This document shows positions 25,316-37,319 of a DNA stretch of 64,000 nt, one piece after another. The notes beneath the pieces are model-generated. The model was not told the origin of the DNA, ran no database searches, and worked only from the letters and a program-made list of their open reading frames with translations. The stretch is taken from positions 248,001 to 312,000 of the forward strand of contig JAQOTA010000015.1 in assembly GCA_029532415.1 (NCBI GenBank). The letters are read 5' to 3'. The first letter of the stretch is position 1. The number at the start of each line of letters is the position of its first letter. The position numbers and the translations under genes were made by a program. This DNA comes from Marasmius tenuissimus (taxonomy: Eukaryota; Basidiomycota; Agaricomycetes; Agaricales; Marasmiaceae).

Positions 25316-27097
25316 ATGATATCTTTTTTTCGAAAGGCAAAGAAGACCACAGTTACGAGCGGGAGCGGGAGCTTCAGCCACGTTGAAGGAGATCAGATCA
25401 ACTATACGACAACAATCGTACGACCGGAGGAAAAGGAACGCACAGAGTTGGACGAGGTAAGCGGCTCGAGCTGTTCCCGGGGGATCACGTCTCATTGTTC
25501 CCTAGTTTTCCTACGTGAAGCGGGGCGATATCTGCAGGCTAAGGGATATCCACATACACCAGTACCCGCGATGGCTGGACGACGAAGATGAATGTTGGTG
25601 GCGAGTTCGAGCTGATAGGCTAATTTGTGCGGCAGAACTCGTGGATCGACCGGGTAGAGCCTTCACGGTGGTAGAATACAGGGGTCCAGATGCAAAAAAG
25701 GTATGCCAGGAATCAATTTGCTATTTGTTCAATGAAAGCTAAAACTCGCTCCAGGCGTTTGAAAAGGACCTCGCTATGTTCATGAGCGGACTGTGTGTAT
25801 CAGCTCTCCTTGCATTGAGTGGATGCTCAAGTTGCTATAGAACCTTGAATGGACCTCAAATGTACGGTTACAACCGGTCACGAATCCCATCGGTATTGTT
25901 ACACAATGGTACGGACCTGTTACATGCCATAGGTCTATTTCCACTGATTTTCTCTGCAGAGCTGGTGCCGGCTGCGCAGGTGAATGCAGGAATAATTGGA
26001 AAGGTGTATCTCTATAGTTTAAGGGTAAGTAGTCAGTACAATATCCAGAAACAGTTGAATAAAATAATTGCAGACGCATTTGGGTTGCGAGGTGGGAGAG
26101 TTGTGGTTGGATGCGGGGAGGGGAGTGTTTTGCCGTGGTCCATCAGGGCCAGAACTCGTTCCTGGTTGGAGGATTTTTAAGGAGCTGCCCTTGACCGCAG
26201 AGCTCGTCCAAGAAGACGTTCTGTTGCGCTTCTTGGCGAGCCTCAAGTCGAAAGAAAATGATGACGTCGTCGTTAGTGGAGTCGCTGTTTCGGGTGCCTT
26301 GATTAGCGTGCCTGAGGAAGTACTTCGGCCGACTGTCACTTCGACATTGACAAACACCCCCATCGCCGTCGCAAACAACGACTGGAGGAGCGATTGGGAT
26401 ACTCTTTCAGGTCGGAAACTGTTGGAAAATGGGATGACAAGGTGGGTTTGAAAAGCCATCCACATTTTTCATCTAACGCCTCGAGTAGATTTACACTCGC
26501 TGGTGGAGGCCTTGTTTACTTGTGGTGGAATTGCGATGCAGAGAGGGCGTGGATGGGGCAAGCCTGGAGTGTTTTTGGTGCGCGTGAAATTTCCCTGGAC
26601 GAGGATCTAAGTGTTTACAGTGCGTCGTTGTTTTCCTTTCCCCTTCCACCCACTGACATCTCTCAGAGCTCATCTGCCCTCGAGCCTTGTTGTCAGGCGA
26701 CCTTTCATACTCTGAAGCCCGCCAACGATCCCAACAACCAATCTACCTTTTTGTCCGACCACTTCCTCTTGGCCTGCGCCGTGGCTACACCTCTTCCGTT
26801 CATTTCTGGTCCTTTGATGAAGGCGGCCACTCTCCGCTCTCGGACACCCTCTGCAACGACTTTGGCCTTCCAACAAAGCTCGACCTCTTTCAAGACTTCT
26901 ACTCATACTCTTGGTCTAATGATGCCTACAGTCACCTACGCCAATATCAACTTCTTCGAGGGTTTGACCCGTCCACCACCGATTTCGCTCAATCTCTCGG
27001 ATACGAAAACATCTACCAACCTCTGAGTGACCCGGATCGGTTTTTGCAGGTCATTGAAGGCTCGTTCTATCCATCGTTTCTCTTTGCTGCTGTCTGA
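25316..27097 (+). CDS. A-family gene, copy 3: intact eight-exon reading frame
   Basis: Exons 25316-25456, 25506-25700, 25755-25792, 25832-25908, 25960-26024, 26074-26441, 26489-26619 and 26667-27097 encode 481 aa with no stop. The layout is the same as copy 2: MISFFRKAKKTTVTSGSG, SFSHVEGDQINYTTT, ELVDRPGRAFTVVEYRGP, LVPAAQVNAGIIGKV, LPLTAELVQEDVLLRFL, and C-terminal QYQLLRGFDPSTTDF. Differences from copy 2 include in-frame indels in exons 2, 6 and 8, as expected for a gene that was selected while it diverged. A conserved frame ending GPDVADID-stop at 27343 follows after a TTGACAG acceptor near 27119 (probable last exon, donor not found). Function unknown. Confidence 0.75.
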
Positions 27098-27359
27098 TCT
27101 TCTCCGATTTTGTTGACAGAACCTCCCCTTGACGTTGGAGCCTCATCGTCGACAGCAAACATCTCAGCACTGAAAGATCCCATTGCAACTCACCCAACTC
27201 AAATTCCCTCAAAGTCTGCGACCTCTAGCACTCGCCAGCCCAGCTTCTGGTCCGCCATATTCTTGCCTCCCTCGTCAGAGGTTTTCGAGAACTCCGATAC
27301 CACCTCGCGAACTCTCGGCCCGGACGTTGCAGACATTGACTAAGGTTCTGTTTAAAGGT

Positions 27360-30193
27360 AATGTCCGAATTCACTTCGCAAAACTGCTGTCATCACAGCT
27401 CATTCTTGTCTTAGTGCTATAGTTGCGTTTACATGGAATTGGACCGGGTTCATTTTCGAGCTGTCGCTTATTTCAACCCCTGCGAGAGATGTCCTGGTTA
27501 CGAGTGTCGTGATATAGATAGATTTTAGGTATACAATTTATAATCTTTCTTCCGAATCTACGAGGTGCAACACGACATCTACGAGTGTATACTACCGACA
27601 GCCGCGCCCTGTGCTATGCGTCATGTACGATAGCCTCGCATCCTTGTTCTATGAAGATCAATCAGCATTCAGCCGAAGTAATTGATTACCATGAACGACT
27701 CGCCTCTTTCGTTATCCCACATCCATATAGACCTGCTTGATTGAGATCCATAACAAGATGGGAGTGTTTTGCCAGGGTTGGTCGGTAACCAAAATGTCGC
27801 CGCGACCGCATTCACAACAGTGTTTGGGAATTGCACAAGGGCTTCCATCATAGCTGGCCGAAAAAGCAGCGTGGTGAAACACGGAACCTGCACGAATGGA
27901 ATCCAGTCTGAAAGCCAAAACGAGCCCGGTCAGCGAGGCCATGCCATCCCGATGACAATGATGTAGATACACCCCTTTTACTCGTTGCGCGAGTTCATCG
28001 CCCCTGGTACCACCTTCCTCATTGATACTGAGCATATCATAGCCTCAGTCGAGGACACGAGAGTACGAACACGACTATAGAACGTGTTGTTACTGGTAAA
28101 ACTCGATGACTCTGATAGTAAATTAGACGTACCTTCCATCCATACACTGCCATTCCTATCCTCCCCTCCCATTCAACAAGTTTTTGGTCGTGCTCTACCC
28201 TCTTGAACCAGCGAAACATTCATTTTGAGCAGGTATGATGGTTCTGAACGTCGGAGATCCACGCGTATAGTTCCTGAAAATTTTTTCGACGTGACCGAGC
28301 ACCGTCTATTGCCTCTGCTTTGATGGGTTGAGAATGTCGACTCGGAGGGTTGAGGTCGATGTGCATCCAGCGACAGAAAAACAACCAAAAAAATGGCCTT
28401 GAGTCCTATGGGTACAGCCGTGGCTTCAGGATAGATAGATTAGCGAAATTCTTGACACGACGACGAAAACGACGTACCTTCCAAGCTTCCTCTGTCTGCA
28501 TAAGTCCCAGCCCCCCATCATTTGCATCCATTCATCGTCTTATTTGCTGCGGTAAAGACCTTTCAGGCATACGAATAGACTATAGATAGTAAAAGAGTCA
28601 TCAAAACCTGACGAACGGCAGAGTTTTGCCCGATGAAGTGCATACCTAGAGCATCGTCTTCGCTCCTACAGACCTTGCCAGCGGCTTTGAGGTGTTATGA
28701 AGGGTGCTAGAATCCGAACAGAAACATGTGAGAGATAGTGATTCGGCGGTCATGGCGGTCGTGGACAGAGTTTGGACACGCGGCCCGGGGCTCACCGTGA
28801 TCTTGGACCCGACCTTCATGATCTGCCTCGAACTTTATTTTCATGAGTCGTATGCAAAGACTGTCTCTCTCCTCGTATCTCAACTCTTAAAATTGTGGGT
28901 TGCAAGAAGTCGGAAATATAGCAACCATCTCAACCGTAGCCTCAAGGTTGAGGCATCATCCTTTCCGCTGGGTTGAGATGGAATGGGTACTCATTCATCC
29001 ATCGGAGCCCATACAAAGCCGCTATAGCCATTCCGCCAGTGTTATTTGCATGGTTTGGGGGAAATAGGAGGGAACTCTGAGGTATGTTGAGGAATGTGCG
29101 ACGTGAAAACGGAGGTGGGGTTGGATTTGACGAAGAACCCTGAACGGCTCCGTTTGATGGACTCGAGCCTCACGGAAACTGTTGTAAAATCATCCATAAC
29201 GTTGCCGTTCTGCTCTTGGAACCCGAGAACTCGCCACGGCGGTGTGGATTACTTTTCCCTCCAGCAATCTTTACGAGTTTCAGGCTGTATCATCTACTCT
29301 CTTCCAGCTCACTTCATTCCTAAGTGTGCGCTCTTGAGGTAGAAGACCTTGAACGAATGGTTCTCTTTTCAAGTTCCCGAACCGCTCTACTCGCTTTTTC
29401 CGCTCCAACCCAACATTACAAGCGGAAAACTCGCCGTCCGAGGGAGCTTGTAGCTGCAATGCTGCTCGTGCGTGCTACGTTCCCAAATGTGTCATCAGCT
29501 CGTATACGTTCGCCATCTGAACAATCATGAACTACTGTGTCGCCTTGTCATCTTCGCTCTTCAGATGTTTAGGACACCCTATCGCCATACCCATCTTCTC
29601 TGTGCCTCGTAGCTTGGCATGGAAATAAGAGGTAATAGACCCGATGCCAATTGCATCGAGGTTGGTGAGCTTAGATTGACTCGGTGTCCTCGATAGGTCT
29701 TGCTTCAGAACGAATCAAGAGCGCACGGCATCTAAGAGGTGAATCGACCCCAAAGTCACAGGCGAGTAGACAGCTGATGTTTGCAGTTCTGTATCGTGGG
29801 TTGACATCCGACCTGTGCTTTGCTTACCCGGTACACAACCGCCCACACCAATGTTTCTCCGGCCCACATTTCGGGGTTGAGTGATGGCTGGGGTTATTAT
29901 CCGTCCAACTCGCAGCTTCCGAGGATCTGCGGTCAGTGTATATTCACCATCCAAACTGCCAGGTCTCACCACACACTGACCCTTGTCGTCTCCTCAAATT
30001 TCAGTACACGTTATCTCCATACCAGCTCCTGAGTTCTTCCCTTCGCAACCCGCGGGTTGTTGAGGCGACGAATGCCGACCTCGATCATATCGAGAGCGAG
30101 GAACGGAAACTGGCCTACCTCGATAGGCTCTGAATCATGGAACGCATGATGAACGGATCAACAAGTCTGATTCATTTGCAGCTCTACTATGAG
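27360..30193. repeat. B block, unit 3
   Basis: Aligns with B2 and B4. The minus-strand cysteine-rich frame (HCCECGRGDILVTD, about 27750-27850) is present, but a one-base deletion shifts it before the donor, so this copy is decayed. It ends at the target site of the LINE insertion. Confidence 0.65.
29862..30133 (+). pseudogene. Conserved B-block reading frame, copy 3 (one stop)
   Basis: Same frame as 18573-18860 and 44645-44929: SGPHFGVE, then a TGA stop at the position read as Leu/Lys in the other copies, then SVYIHH, SSLRNPRVVEATNADL, KLAYLDRL-stop. Only this single stop breaks it. Confidence 0.4.
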
Positions 30194-30444
30194 TCTATAA
30201 GAAATAAGAAATAAGAAACCTGCGCATGGTCCCATTTCGGAACGGCAGGGTCCGTAGCTGATATAGCTAGCCAGAACGCTATATCCCACGGGCAACTAGA
30301 ACCATGCCGTTACGATACGCTCCAGTCGGGAACGCTCTCCGGGAAATGGTAGCTAGCCACGGTATGCTTGTATGTATTTCAATGCAATCCATCTATAGTA
30401 CAACCGTAGTACTATTACCCTGTCTCTTTGTATCTTCCACGTAT

Positions 30445-31034
30445 TCAGTACGGAGCAAAATCATCTAGAATATCATAATCGTCTTCTTCCGGGATCACAA
30501 AATCCTCCTGGATATCATCGTCCTGGTCTGGCTCCTGCACCGAACATATATCACATTCAGTGGGGACGTACACCGGAGATTCTGCGAAGATACGCAATAG
30601 TTTGTGAATGAATGCTGCTAAACCCGGAATGAGTTGTTCTTCATTGAGTGCCGCATTGAAGATTGCCAGAGCATTCCCTGACTCGACAACTGTGAAGAAT
30701 GTCGGTACCTTCTTGACAGCATTAGAAACAAATATATGTCGCTCCAGACAAATGAACGGCGATGACGAGCAACACCAGAACACATGCATTTCATCCTTGA
30801 CGTCCACTCGACACATTCTGCACCTATGGGCATGTCTCGGGATCGGTTTTCCAATGGGTGTTTTCGACCACCGTAATGTCTCCACCGCTAATCTATGCGT
30901 GGAAGTCAAAAACCTAGTGAGAGATTTTCGATGCTTGGGTATGGGAATGGTGAGGTAGTCTTGGTATGATGAGCCAGCATAGTTAAAGTGCACAGTGGGT
31001 ATAACGAAGTAAACCTCACATGGGTAATACACAG
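30445..31034 (-). pseudogene. LINE ORF2 C-terminus (zf-RVT-like region)
   Basis: The frame reads YYPCEVYFVIPTVHF..., then a cysteine/histidine cluster HAHRCRMCRVDVKDEMHVFW, and an acidic C-terminus (EEDDYDILDDFAPY). This matches the zinc-binding region found after RNase H in fungal LINEs, where C-x2-C and H...C pairs are typical. It is the continuation of 31459-31645 across the inserted element. Reverse transcriptase and endonuclease domains are missing. Confidence 0.65.
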
Positions 31035-31039
31035 AGTGT

Positions 31040-31453
31040 TCTTGTAGTCTTGAGATGCTTGTGAAGAGGTGATAATCGAGTGGATTATCCTAAGGCTTAA
31101 GGCCTTTTGTCCAGTCTTTTATACATAAGTTTCTGGTACATGTAATGAGTATTACACTAACTGAAACTACTACTAGAAGTAGGTATTCGGCCCTAAAGGC
31201 GTAAAAGACATTAGTACTGTGTAAGTACTTCTACCATGAATGGTAGTATGCTTGGTGAGCATAGTTGTGTTTGCCTCATGTATTGGAGGCTCTACTTATG
31301 CTATTGGATAGCGACTGTCTATAGTGTCATATATGATGAAACTACTAGATACATATTAAGATACGTAGACAGAGACATAGTACTTGCATGAGGACGCAAG
31401 TGTTCTAGAGGCGTAGCTCTATAAATAGTGTGATGCGTAAACAACACGTCAAC
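31040..31453 (+). mobile_element. LTR-like insertion inside the LINE
   Basis: About 414 bp interrupt the LINE frame between two copies of AGTGT (31035-31039 and 31454-31458), which fit a 5-bp target duplication. Removing it in thought joins ...YHVIHS with VYYPCEV. The insert contains TATAAATA at 31413-31420 and no coding frame, as expected for a solo LTR. Its ends are not a clean TG...CA, so the family is uncertain. Confidence 0.55.
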
Positions 31454-31458
31454 AGTGT

Positions 31459-31645
31459 ATCACATGATATCCATCATGTTCAACATGGTACTTGTAATTT
31501 GCACCATGTCGAGAAGGGACACACCCTGGCGTGTATCGGCTCTGTAATAGGCCAAGTTTGGATGACTGGGATAACTGGTCCATCATATCTTTCCAAGCTT
31601 TGTCCAAAACCGCGCATGCAAGCTCGTCCACGCGCTCGGTATTGT
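31459..31645 (-). pseudogene. LINE fragment, RNase H end
   Basis: Minus-strand frame starting at the truncated 5' end: ERVDELACAVLDKAWKDM (compare the GNERADELA end of RNase H in LINEs), running to HDGYHVIH where the LTR-like insertion begins. Confidence 0.55.
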
Positions 31646-31653
31646 TCTATAAG

Positions 31654-33080
31654 CTACCTAGAGGGCATTGAACACTGAACGCCTTACCTCTCCGGTCCAG
31701 AATCGCTCAGGCAAATGTCTCTCGAGGTAATATTCATGCCTTCGAATGTTTAATTCCAGCACAACGCTCAGTAACTCCATGATCACCCCTTCTTTATACC
31801 AAGGACAGCCAGGGCTCGCGTCAAAGAGCACAGCAAGGTCACCTTCGACCCATTTGACTCATCTCAGTCTGATGCTTTCAGCAGCGAAATCTTGACACTG
31901 ATTCCTGAGTGGAAGTCAAATTCCTTTACACTTCGAGGTACGCAAAGTTATATCTCAGGGCGTCGGATTGAGCTACGCAAAAAACTGCATTTGGGCCGAT
32001 ATAGGGCACTGACCGTGTACATTGTTAGCCTTGGGACTTGGGTCGACAGGGTCAGTTTCATGACTATATACCATTCGCCCTGTTCTGGATTATTCATTAC
32101 CAGAGCCGGTATTCGCACTCTCTAATCCACATCAGACCTGTACCAGACCAGAATTCACCTTCAATACGTGAGGATGAACATCATGTTAATGGTCATGAAG
32201 GGATTCGGGAAGGGACAGCTCGGAGTCTTATTGGACCTCAATCTTACGAGACTTTTGCTATCCCATCCAATTTGCCATTATTAGGCCACGTTGCGCCGTC
32301 TCCTACATTGAAATCTGGCTTGAGATGTACTGAAAACACATGGTATTTTGGTATGCGTAGAAACTGCCTTGCATATTCCTAGACACCCATCAAATCTTAT
32401 GCCTACAATGACCCACAAAGTCGCGATTTTTGTGGGTCTTTTCTGCTTCCTGCGTCTCGGTCCCTATTCGGGCTGTTGATTTTATGGTTGCTCAAAGTTG
32501 TAAACTCGCAAACTCGCGAGGAATTACTAGTAAGCACAAATGGCCGTCATTATTGCGAGACGAGAGCCACGGGCTATTGTACCACTCTATTGCATATAGT
32601 TTCTCCGCTCGAGTGTGAATAGAATCCTTCGAACCTCCTCAATTCTTTTCCCGTCTCGTGTCAACTCAAAACTTGAACCAAACATGCAATCTCACCAACC
32701 AATAATCAGATGTTGGGACCACCGTGTGCTCGAAAGGGTTGATTAAGGATAATCCCATACACGTACCCTATAGGAGTCTCACGTCCGAGCATTGCTATCG
32801 CCTAACAATCAACATATTTGTCCATCTATCTTCATTCCACTTCAATTTCCGCCTGCTCGGACCCTCTCCATCCTTAGCTTCAGTAGAAGTTCGACTATAC
32901 TCCACGGGAACAGTGAGCTTCATGTTTTTGGGTCAAGGAGTGAACAAGTAAGACGTACCCTTGTATACAAGCCTATACCTCTTACGATCACCCCGGAGGA
33001 GCACGTATCCCTGGCCGCCCCATGTCACAGATGTTTTTCCCTCTTAATGACGCGAATCACGGATAGTAAATGTTGATTGT
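31654..33080. repeat. C block, unit 3 (partial)
   Basis: Continues the unit after the LINE, aligning with C2 from about 18950 up to the region of 20900; similarity fades around 33080. The frame that is open in C2 and C4 is broken here. Confidence 0.5.
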
Positions 33081-33629
33081 TGTGCTCTGCAATTTTGAAG
33101 TGAATCTCTGGCATGAGCACGTCAAATGAGCTGGTTCCGTGTCGTGAGAACGAGTGCACACATTGATCAGTGAAGTAGCTCGTAAAAAGGTGGAAGTCTG
33201 GAAGAGGAAATCGACCTTCGGTTTCAGTCTCTAGATTTCCTTCAAGTTATTGCGCATGAAACTGAGCACGGCATATGGTGGTAAAAACCAACTAACTCGC
33301 CCAGTCAATCAGTACTAGCTTCACGGTATTGACTAACCAAAATGTACACAGTGAATGCCGAGGCCGTAGTCCGCCAACAACTACCCTCGCCCCCACCTTC
33401 CCGTTCACATTCAGACCGGCTTCTTGAGCGTTGATCGAAGAGGATTCAAGTCTTCAGATCTCCGGAGGAGCACCGGTACTATCGACGGATACCACGTTCA
33501 TAGTCACGAGTACGAGATCAGCGAATGAAGCAAACATACTCACATGGGCTTGCACCTCGAGACCCCTCAACCGCGCGGAGGTACTCAAGCACAGGCCGCC
33601 CAGTCGTGTGAGTGAAGCATGCCTCAATA
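33081..33629. other. Stretch without a supported gene
   Basis: Unit-specific DNA after C3. I see no block similarity and no convincing exon. Confidence 0.3.
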
Positions 33630-33879
33630 GGCACCTTGCGTAACACGGCCATGGCCGAAATTCCTGTTGCGCAAAACGGCCATGGCTGTATTTCGGCATT
33701 GCGCAGTTGCCCCACCAAAAAGCTCCAAAAAGCCCCACTTTGGCCGTAAATTTTCGGCCATGGCTGAAAAATCGGAATCTTCCTCGGCTTGTGGGGCTTG
33801 TGGAGCGCAATGTCATTTCACAGCCATGGCCGTTTTGCGCAACAGGAATTTCGGCCATGGCCGTGTTGCGCAAGGTGCC
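33630..33879. mobile_element. MITE of 250 bp with 60-bp terminal inverted repeats, TA target
   Basis: The two ends (33630-33689 and 33820-33879) are inverted copies of each other over about 60 bp with one mismatch, starting GGCACCTTGCG. TA flanks both sides (33628-33629 and 33880-33881), as left by Tc1/mariner-type transposases. Each arm contains ACGGCCATGGCCGAAATTCC and another GGCCATGGC, both near-palindromic, so the whole element can fold into nested hairpins. It has no coding capacity. Confidence 0.85.
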
Positions 33880-33881
33880 TA

Positions 33882-36800
33882 ATATATGCCCGAAAGAATA
33901 TATGTAAGTACTGGCCGGAGGTGTCATAAGATGGGCCCTGGGCTCGTGCTTTTTGAACAAAAAAAAACCTCCATTTTCCCGACGTACAAACACCAAGTAA
34001 CAGCCGACGTATACCGTCTAATGATCCCTGTTTCTCTGTCGCGCTTCAGCTCCGTGACTTTGGCAGCGAGCTCCAAAGCGTCCAATGAATCAATTTTAGC
34101 ACGATTTAACTCGGGACGCCCAGGCTAGTCGAGGTCTTGAGTTGATTGACAACCGTGCTGTAAGACTTACATTAGTACCCCTACAGGCGTTATTCATAGC
34201 ACCGAGATTCAACAGAGTTTGCCTCGTCAAGAGATTTGACAGAGTCACTCTACTGGACAATCAAAGTCTGTCGAGTATAACTCTTTGAACATCATCGGAC
34301 CGAGCTCATGAGGGTGGCAGAGAGGTCGAACAAGCCCATGTCGGTTTAGGAGGACCGTACCCACAACTAAGCGTTCGGAACCCTTGTTGGTTTCGAGTCA
34401 TTTTGACATCGAGCTTAAGACCTCGTATCTGAGCTCTGGAGAAGACGATGGAATGTCAGGTGTTTTGGATATTACACAGGCGAAAGTCTCTATGCGTAAC
34501 AGCGTTCATCTCGGAGAAACCAGCAAACTTGAGAAAGACGTACCGCTGGGGACTGTTCGAGCAAATCACTCAGTCCAATCTTCAACCCAATCCATGCGTC
34601 CTAGGTGCTGTCGTGCCGTATTCTTGCCCTCACATCCTTACACCCTGCCATACTCGCCACTGCCACTAATAGCATTCCTACTTCCATTGAATTATTTGCT
34701 ACTGAGTCCTTGAGCGTTGGAATGGTCTTCTGTCGTCTTCGAAGCATCAAACCACAGTAGGTTCGGGGGCTCCTTGCATTTTTTATCAGTCGATACTTTG
34801 ACCGTCAGTCTGCAGTGGCGATTGTGCTGTTGGAGCAGGAAGAAAGTTAGCGTGGAGTCAAAGTAGAAACACACCATCCTGACCTGAAGGATCTGCCGGT
34901 ACTGCGAACTCGAGGGTGGCAAAGTGCCGCACTAAACCTTGAAAGTAGAAGCCCAGTCCTGTCGATAGACAGAGCGAATCAGCACAACTGCAACATTCTG
35001 AGGAACTGAAATACCATACAAAAACACCTCCTTGTGACCCACCGAGCGTCGTATCTCGAACAAGAGCCGTCCACAAAGTTCTCGTTAGCGGCCGGCATCT
35101 GAGGCACCTCGGAGGGCTGGCGAGAAACCGAAAAGGTCTGATAGACTGCGTTTTCATTAGCATGGCTTCAGTGTCATATAAAAAACGAACTTACCACCAC
35201 ATTCGAGAAGGCCCCTGCCTATGTTTCCATCTAGGCTCAGCTCACGCTCTATTCTACCAGTATACCGGAAACCCCAACTCCTTGTGCCGTGCATATCCTG
35301 CGAGTCCGACGATTATATGTGTAACGCTGAAAGGTTGTCAGGTTCTGACAAGACAGTGGGGTTCTTTCGCGGTTTTGACATTAGTACCGTTACTCAAATG
35401 GGAGGTTGACGTGTACATAATAGCGAGTTATGTGTTTGAGCTCAAGAAATAAGAAATATGGCGATAGGGACCAAAGAAAAAACAACATCAGTGTTAGATA
35501 CGGGGTGATGCTGTATCTAAACTTCAGTGTGGGAAAGGGTGTAAAATATGCTTCAAGTTGATACAACGTACCTTCCACGCCGTGTGCGCTGTGAATAGAC
35601 CCGTACATTTATGCACCCAATACCGTCCTTATCTTCACATTGTATCCGCAACTGAAGGATTAGATTCGGGAACACGTCAGAAATGTCTAATTTGAAAATC
35701 CTACCATGGCAGAGATACTGACCTGGGCTGAGTTCGTGCTCTAGGTCAAGATGTTGGCTGGGTTGGCGAGTGAGAATAACTGGGATCTAGTAGGGATTGA
35801 CGGGATGGTCATCGTGGTTGTGGACGGAGTTTGGAAGATGTCGCGCGCGGGGTTTTTGGAACCTAGGCCCTCGACTATTCGGGATACAGGTTGACTCAGA
35901 CCTCTTTCGCACAAAACCCAGCAATAATTTCGGTGTCAATTGAAATATGGAAAATGGATGTGCACAATTTCGTACATACAGTCTGGTAATAGCCTATGTG
36001 TTCAAGAAATATTCAATGGGAAAGTAATGAAGAACGGGCATGGGAGCTTTAGATCATGATGAATTCTTTCCTGGTATACAAACGTAGGGGGAGATTCAAT
36101 CGAATAAAATGGGAGTAAGACAGAGGACGAAAGGAGCTGGGGATAGGGCCCAGGGGGCGGAGCGGCTCCATGCTGAGCCGGTATTCAAGAGACGTGCTAT
36201 TGAATTTATGTCGGTGGAGAGGCGGGAATGGGCTTCTCTCATGTATGCTATGTGCTGGATAGGTTGTGTCGTATTTGCAGATAGGCGCATACCGAGCTTA
36301 GGATCGTCCCTGTTACTAAAGTTCTTCAGTCCTAGCAGAATCTTGTTGCGGTCCACGGCTTGCTTCGCGTTCATATTGTCTATATTAATCAGCGTTCCAT
36401 GGATTCTGAGTGGTTGTGACGAGTCCAGAATGCAGGACAGGCTTTGTTTTATAGTCAGAGGCGACTTTCTGGAGTAGTTTGGAGACTGAACACCACCTCT
36501 ACCGTCGATGTTCGTTGTTGACACCAGCACGCAGAATTCCAATCCAGGCGATCCGGCATCGGAGCGGTTTGAGGGCAGGCTCGAACGCATCCACCTCGGA
36601 TTCTTTCCCTCAAGCATTGCGTCCTCGCCTCTCCGTTCCCATCCATAGGCTCGTCTATTGTATCTTAGCGGGGCAGAATACAAACGCTTCTCTAAATTCA
36701 TCCACCAGTGCAAACTTTGAGTGATTCAAGTAGATCCAGCTCAAATTTGAAAAACCTCAGCGGACTGATGGATTCCGAACGAATAAACAATGCCCAAGTT

Positions 36801-37319
36801 CTCAAACCCTCTCATGTCTAGATCTGATTAGTGATCACAGCCCGAATGCGAACAATCAATCTACGATCACCATTTCACCGGGGCTTACCTTGACACTCAA
36901 GTTCAGGTCTATATCAACGACCCCACGAGAAGCCCCGCCAAACCGGCATACATGTCGTATGTACTGCCAAACGATTGTGAATGAGAGGAAAACTGAGAAG
37001 GATTAAGCCTTCTGATTCAATCTGCAAGAACTCGGGCCTGATTATAAGGAAACATACCCACAGCCTCGATAGTGAGTGGCGACAAAGGTTCGCCTCCCAA
37101 GTGCTCGCTTATCGAGCACTCTTTAAATACCACAGGCAATCTCTTTTGTTTGATCCAACTAGTGGTGTTCATCTGTGAAGTGTCTTTAATATGGATAAAT
37201 CCAGTGTGACTTGTGTCTGTGGGTCTCCTTGGTTTCATTATCACTTCTCTCATATGAGCCTTCCTGGCGACCTCGGGAATGCCTATTGCAGCTTAACTCG
37301 TGGGCGACAATAGGGGAAA
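33882..37319. other. Unit-specific stretch, no supported gene
   Basis: Between units 3 and 4. Some of it (about 35530-35880) resembles the part of the B block around GGTCATGG-GGT-GTGGACAGAGTTTGG and CGTACCTTCCA, so a further decayed B-like copy may be present. Minus-strand exon-like frames occur at 34740-34930 (TVKVSTDKKCKEPPNLLW) and 34900-34960 (LEFAVPADPSGQ), separated by a GT-less junction. A 205-codon minus-strand frame at 36096-36713 has no recognised similarity. Confidence 0.35.

Larger units (their letters stand above)
30202..31645 (-). mobile_element. 5'-truncated non-LTR retrotransposon (LINE) with 8-bp target duplication
   Basis: Units 2 and 4 show the empty site. Here the insert is flanked by TCTATAAG at 30194-30201 and 31646-31653. 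Reading on the minus strand, the right end begins inside the end of an RNase H domain (ERVDELACAVL) and the left end is a short tail of repeated TTTCTTA units instead of poly(A). A second element (31040-31453) has inserted into it. Truncation at the 5' end is usual for LINE integration by target-primed reverse transcription. Confidence 0.75.

Noticed and set aside
36096..36713. 205-codon minus-strand frame
   Set aside because: No recognised domain, no second copy, and overlapping frames on the other strand; kept only as a remark.
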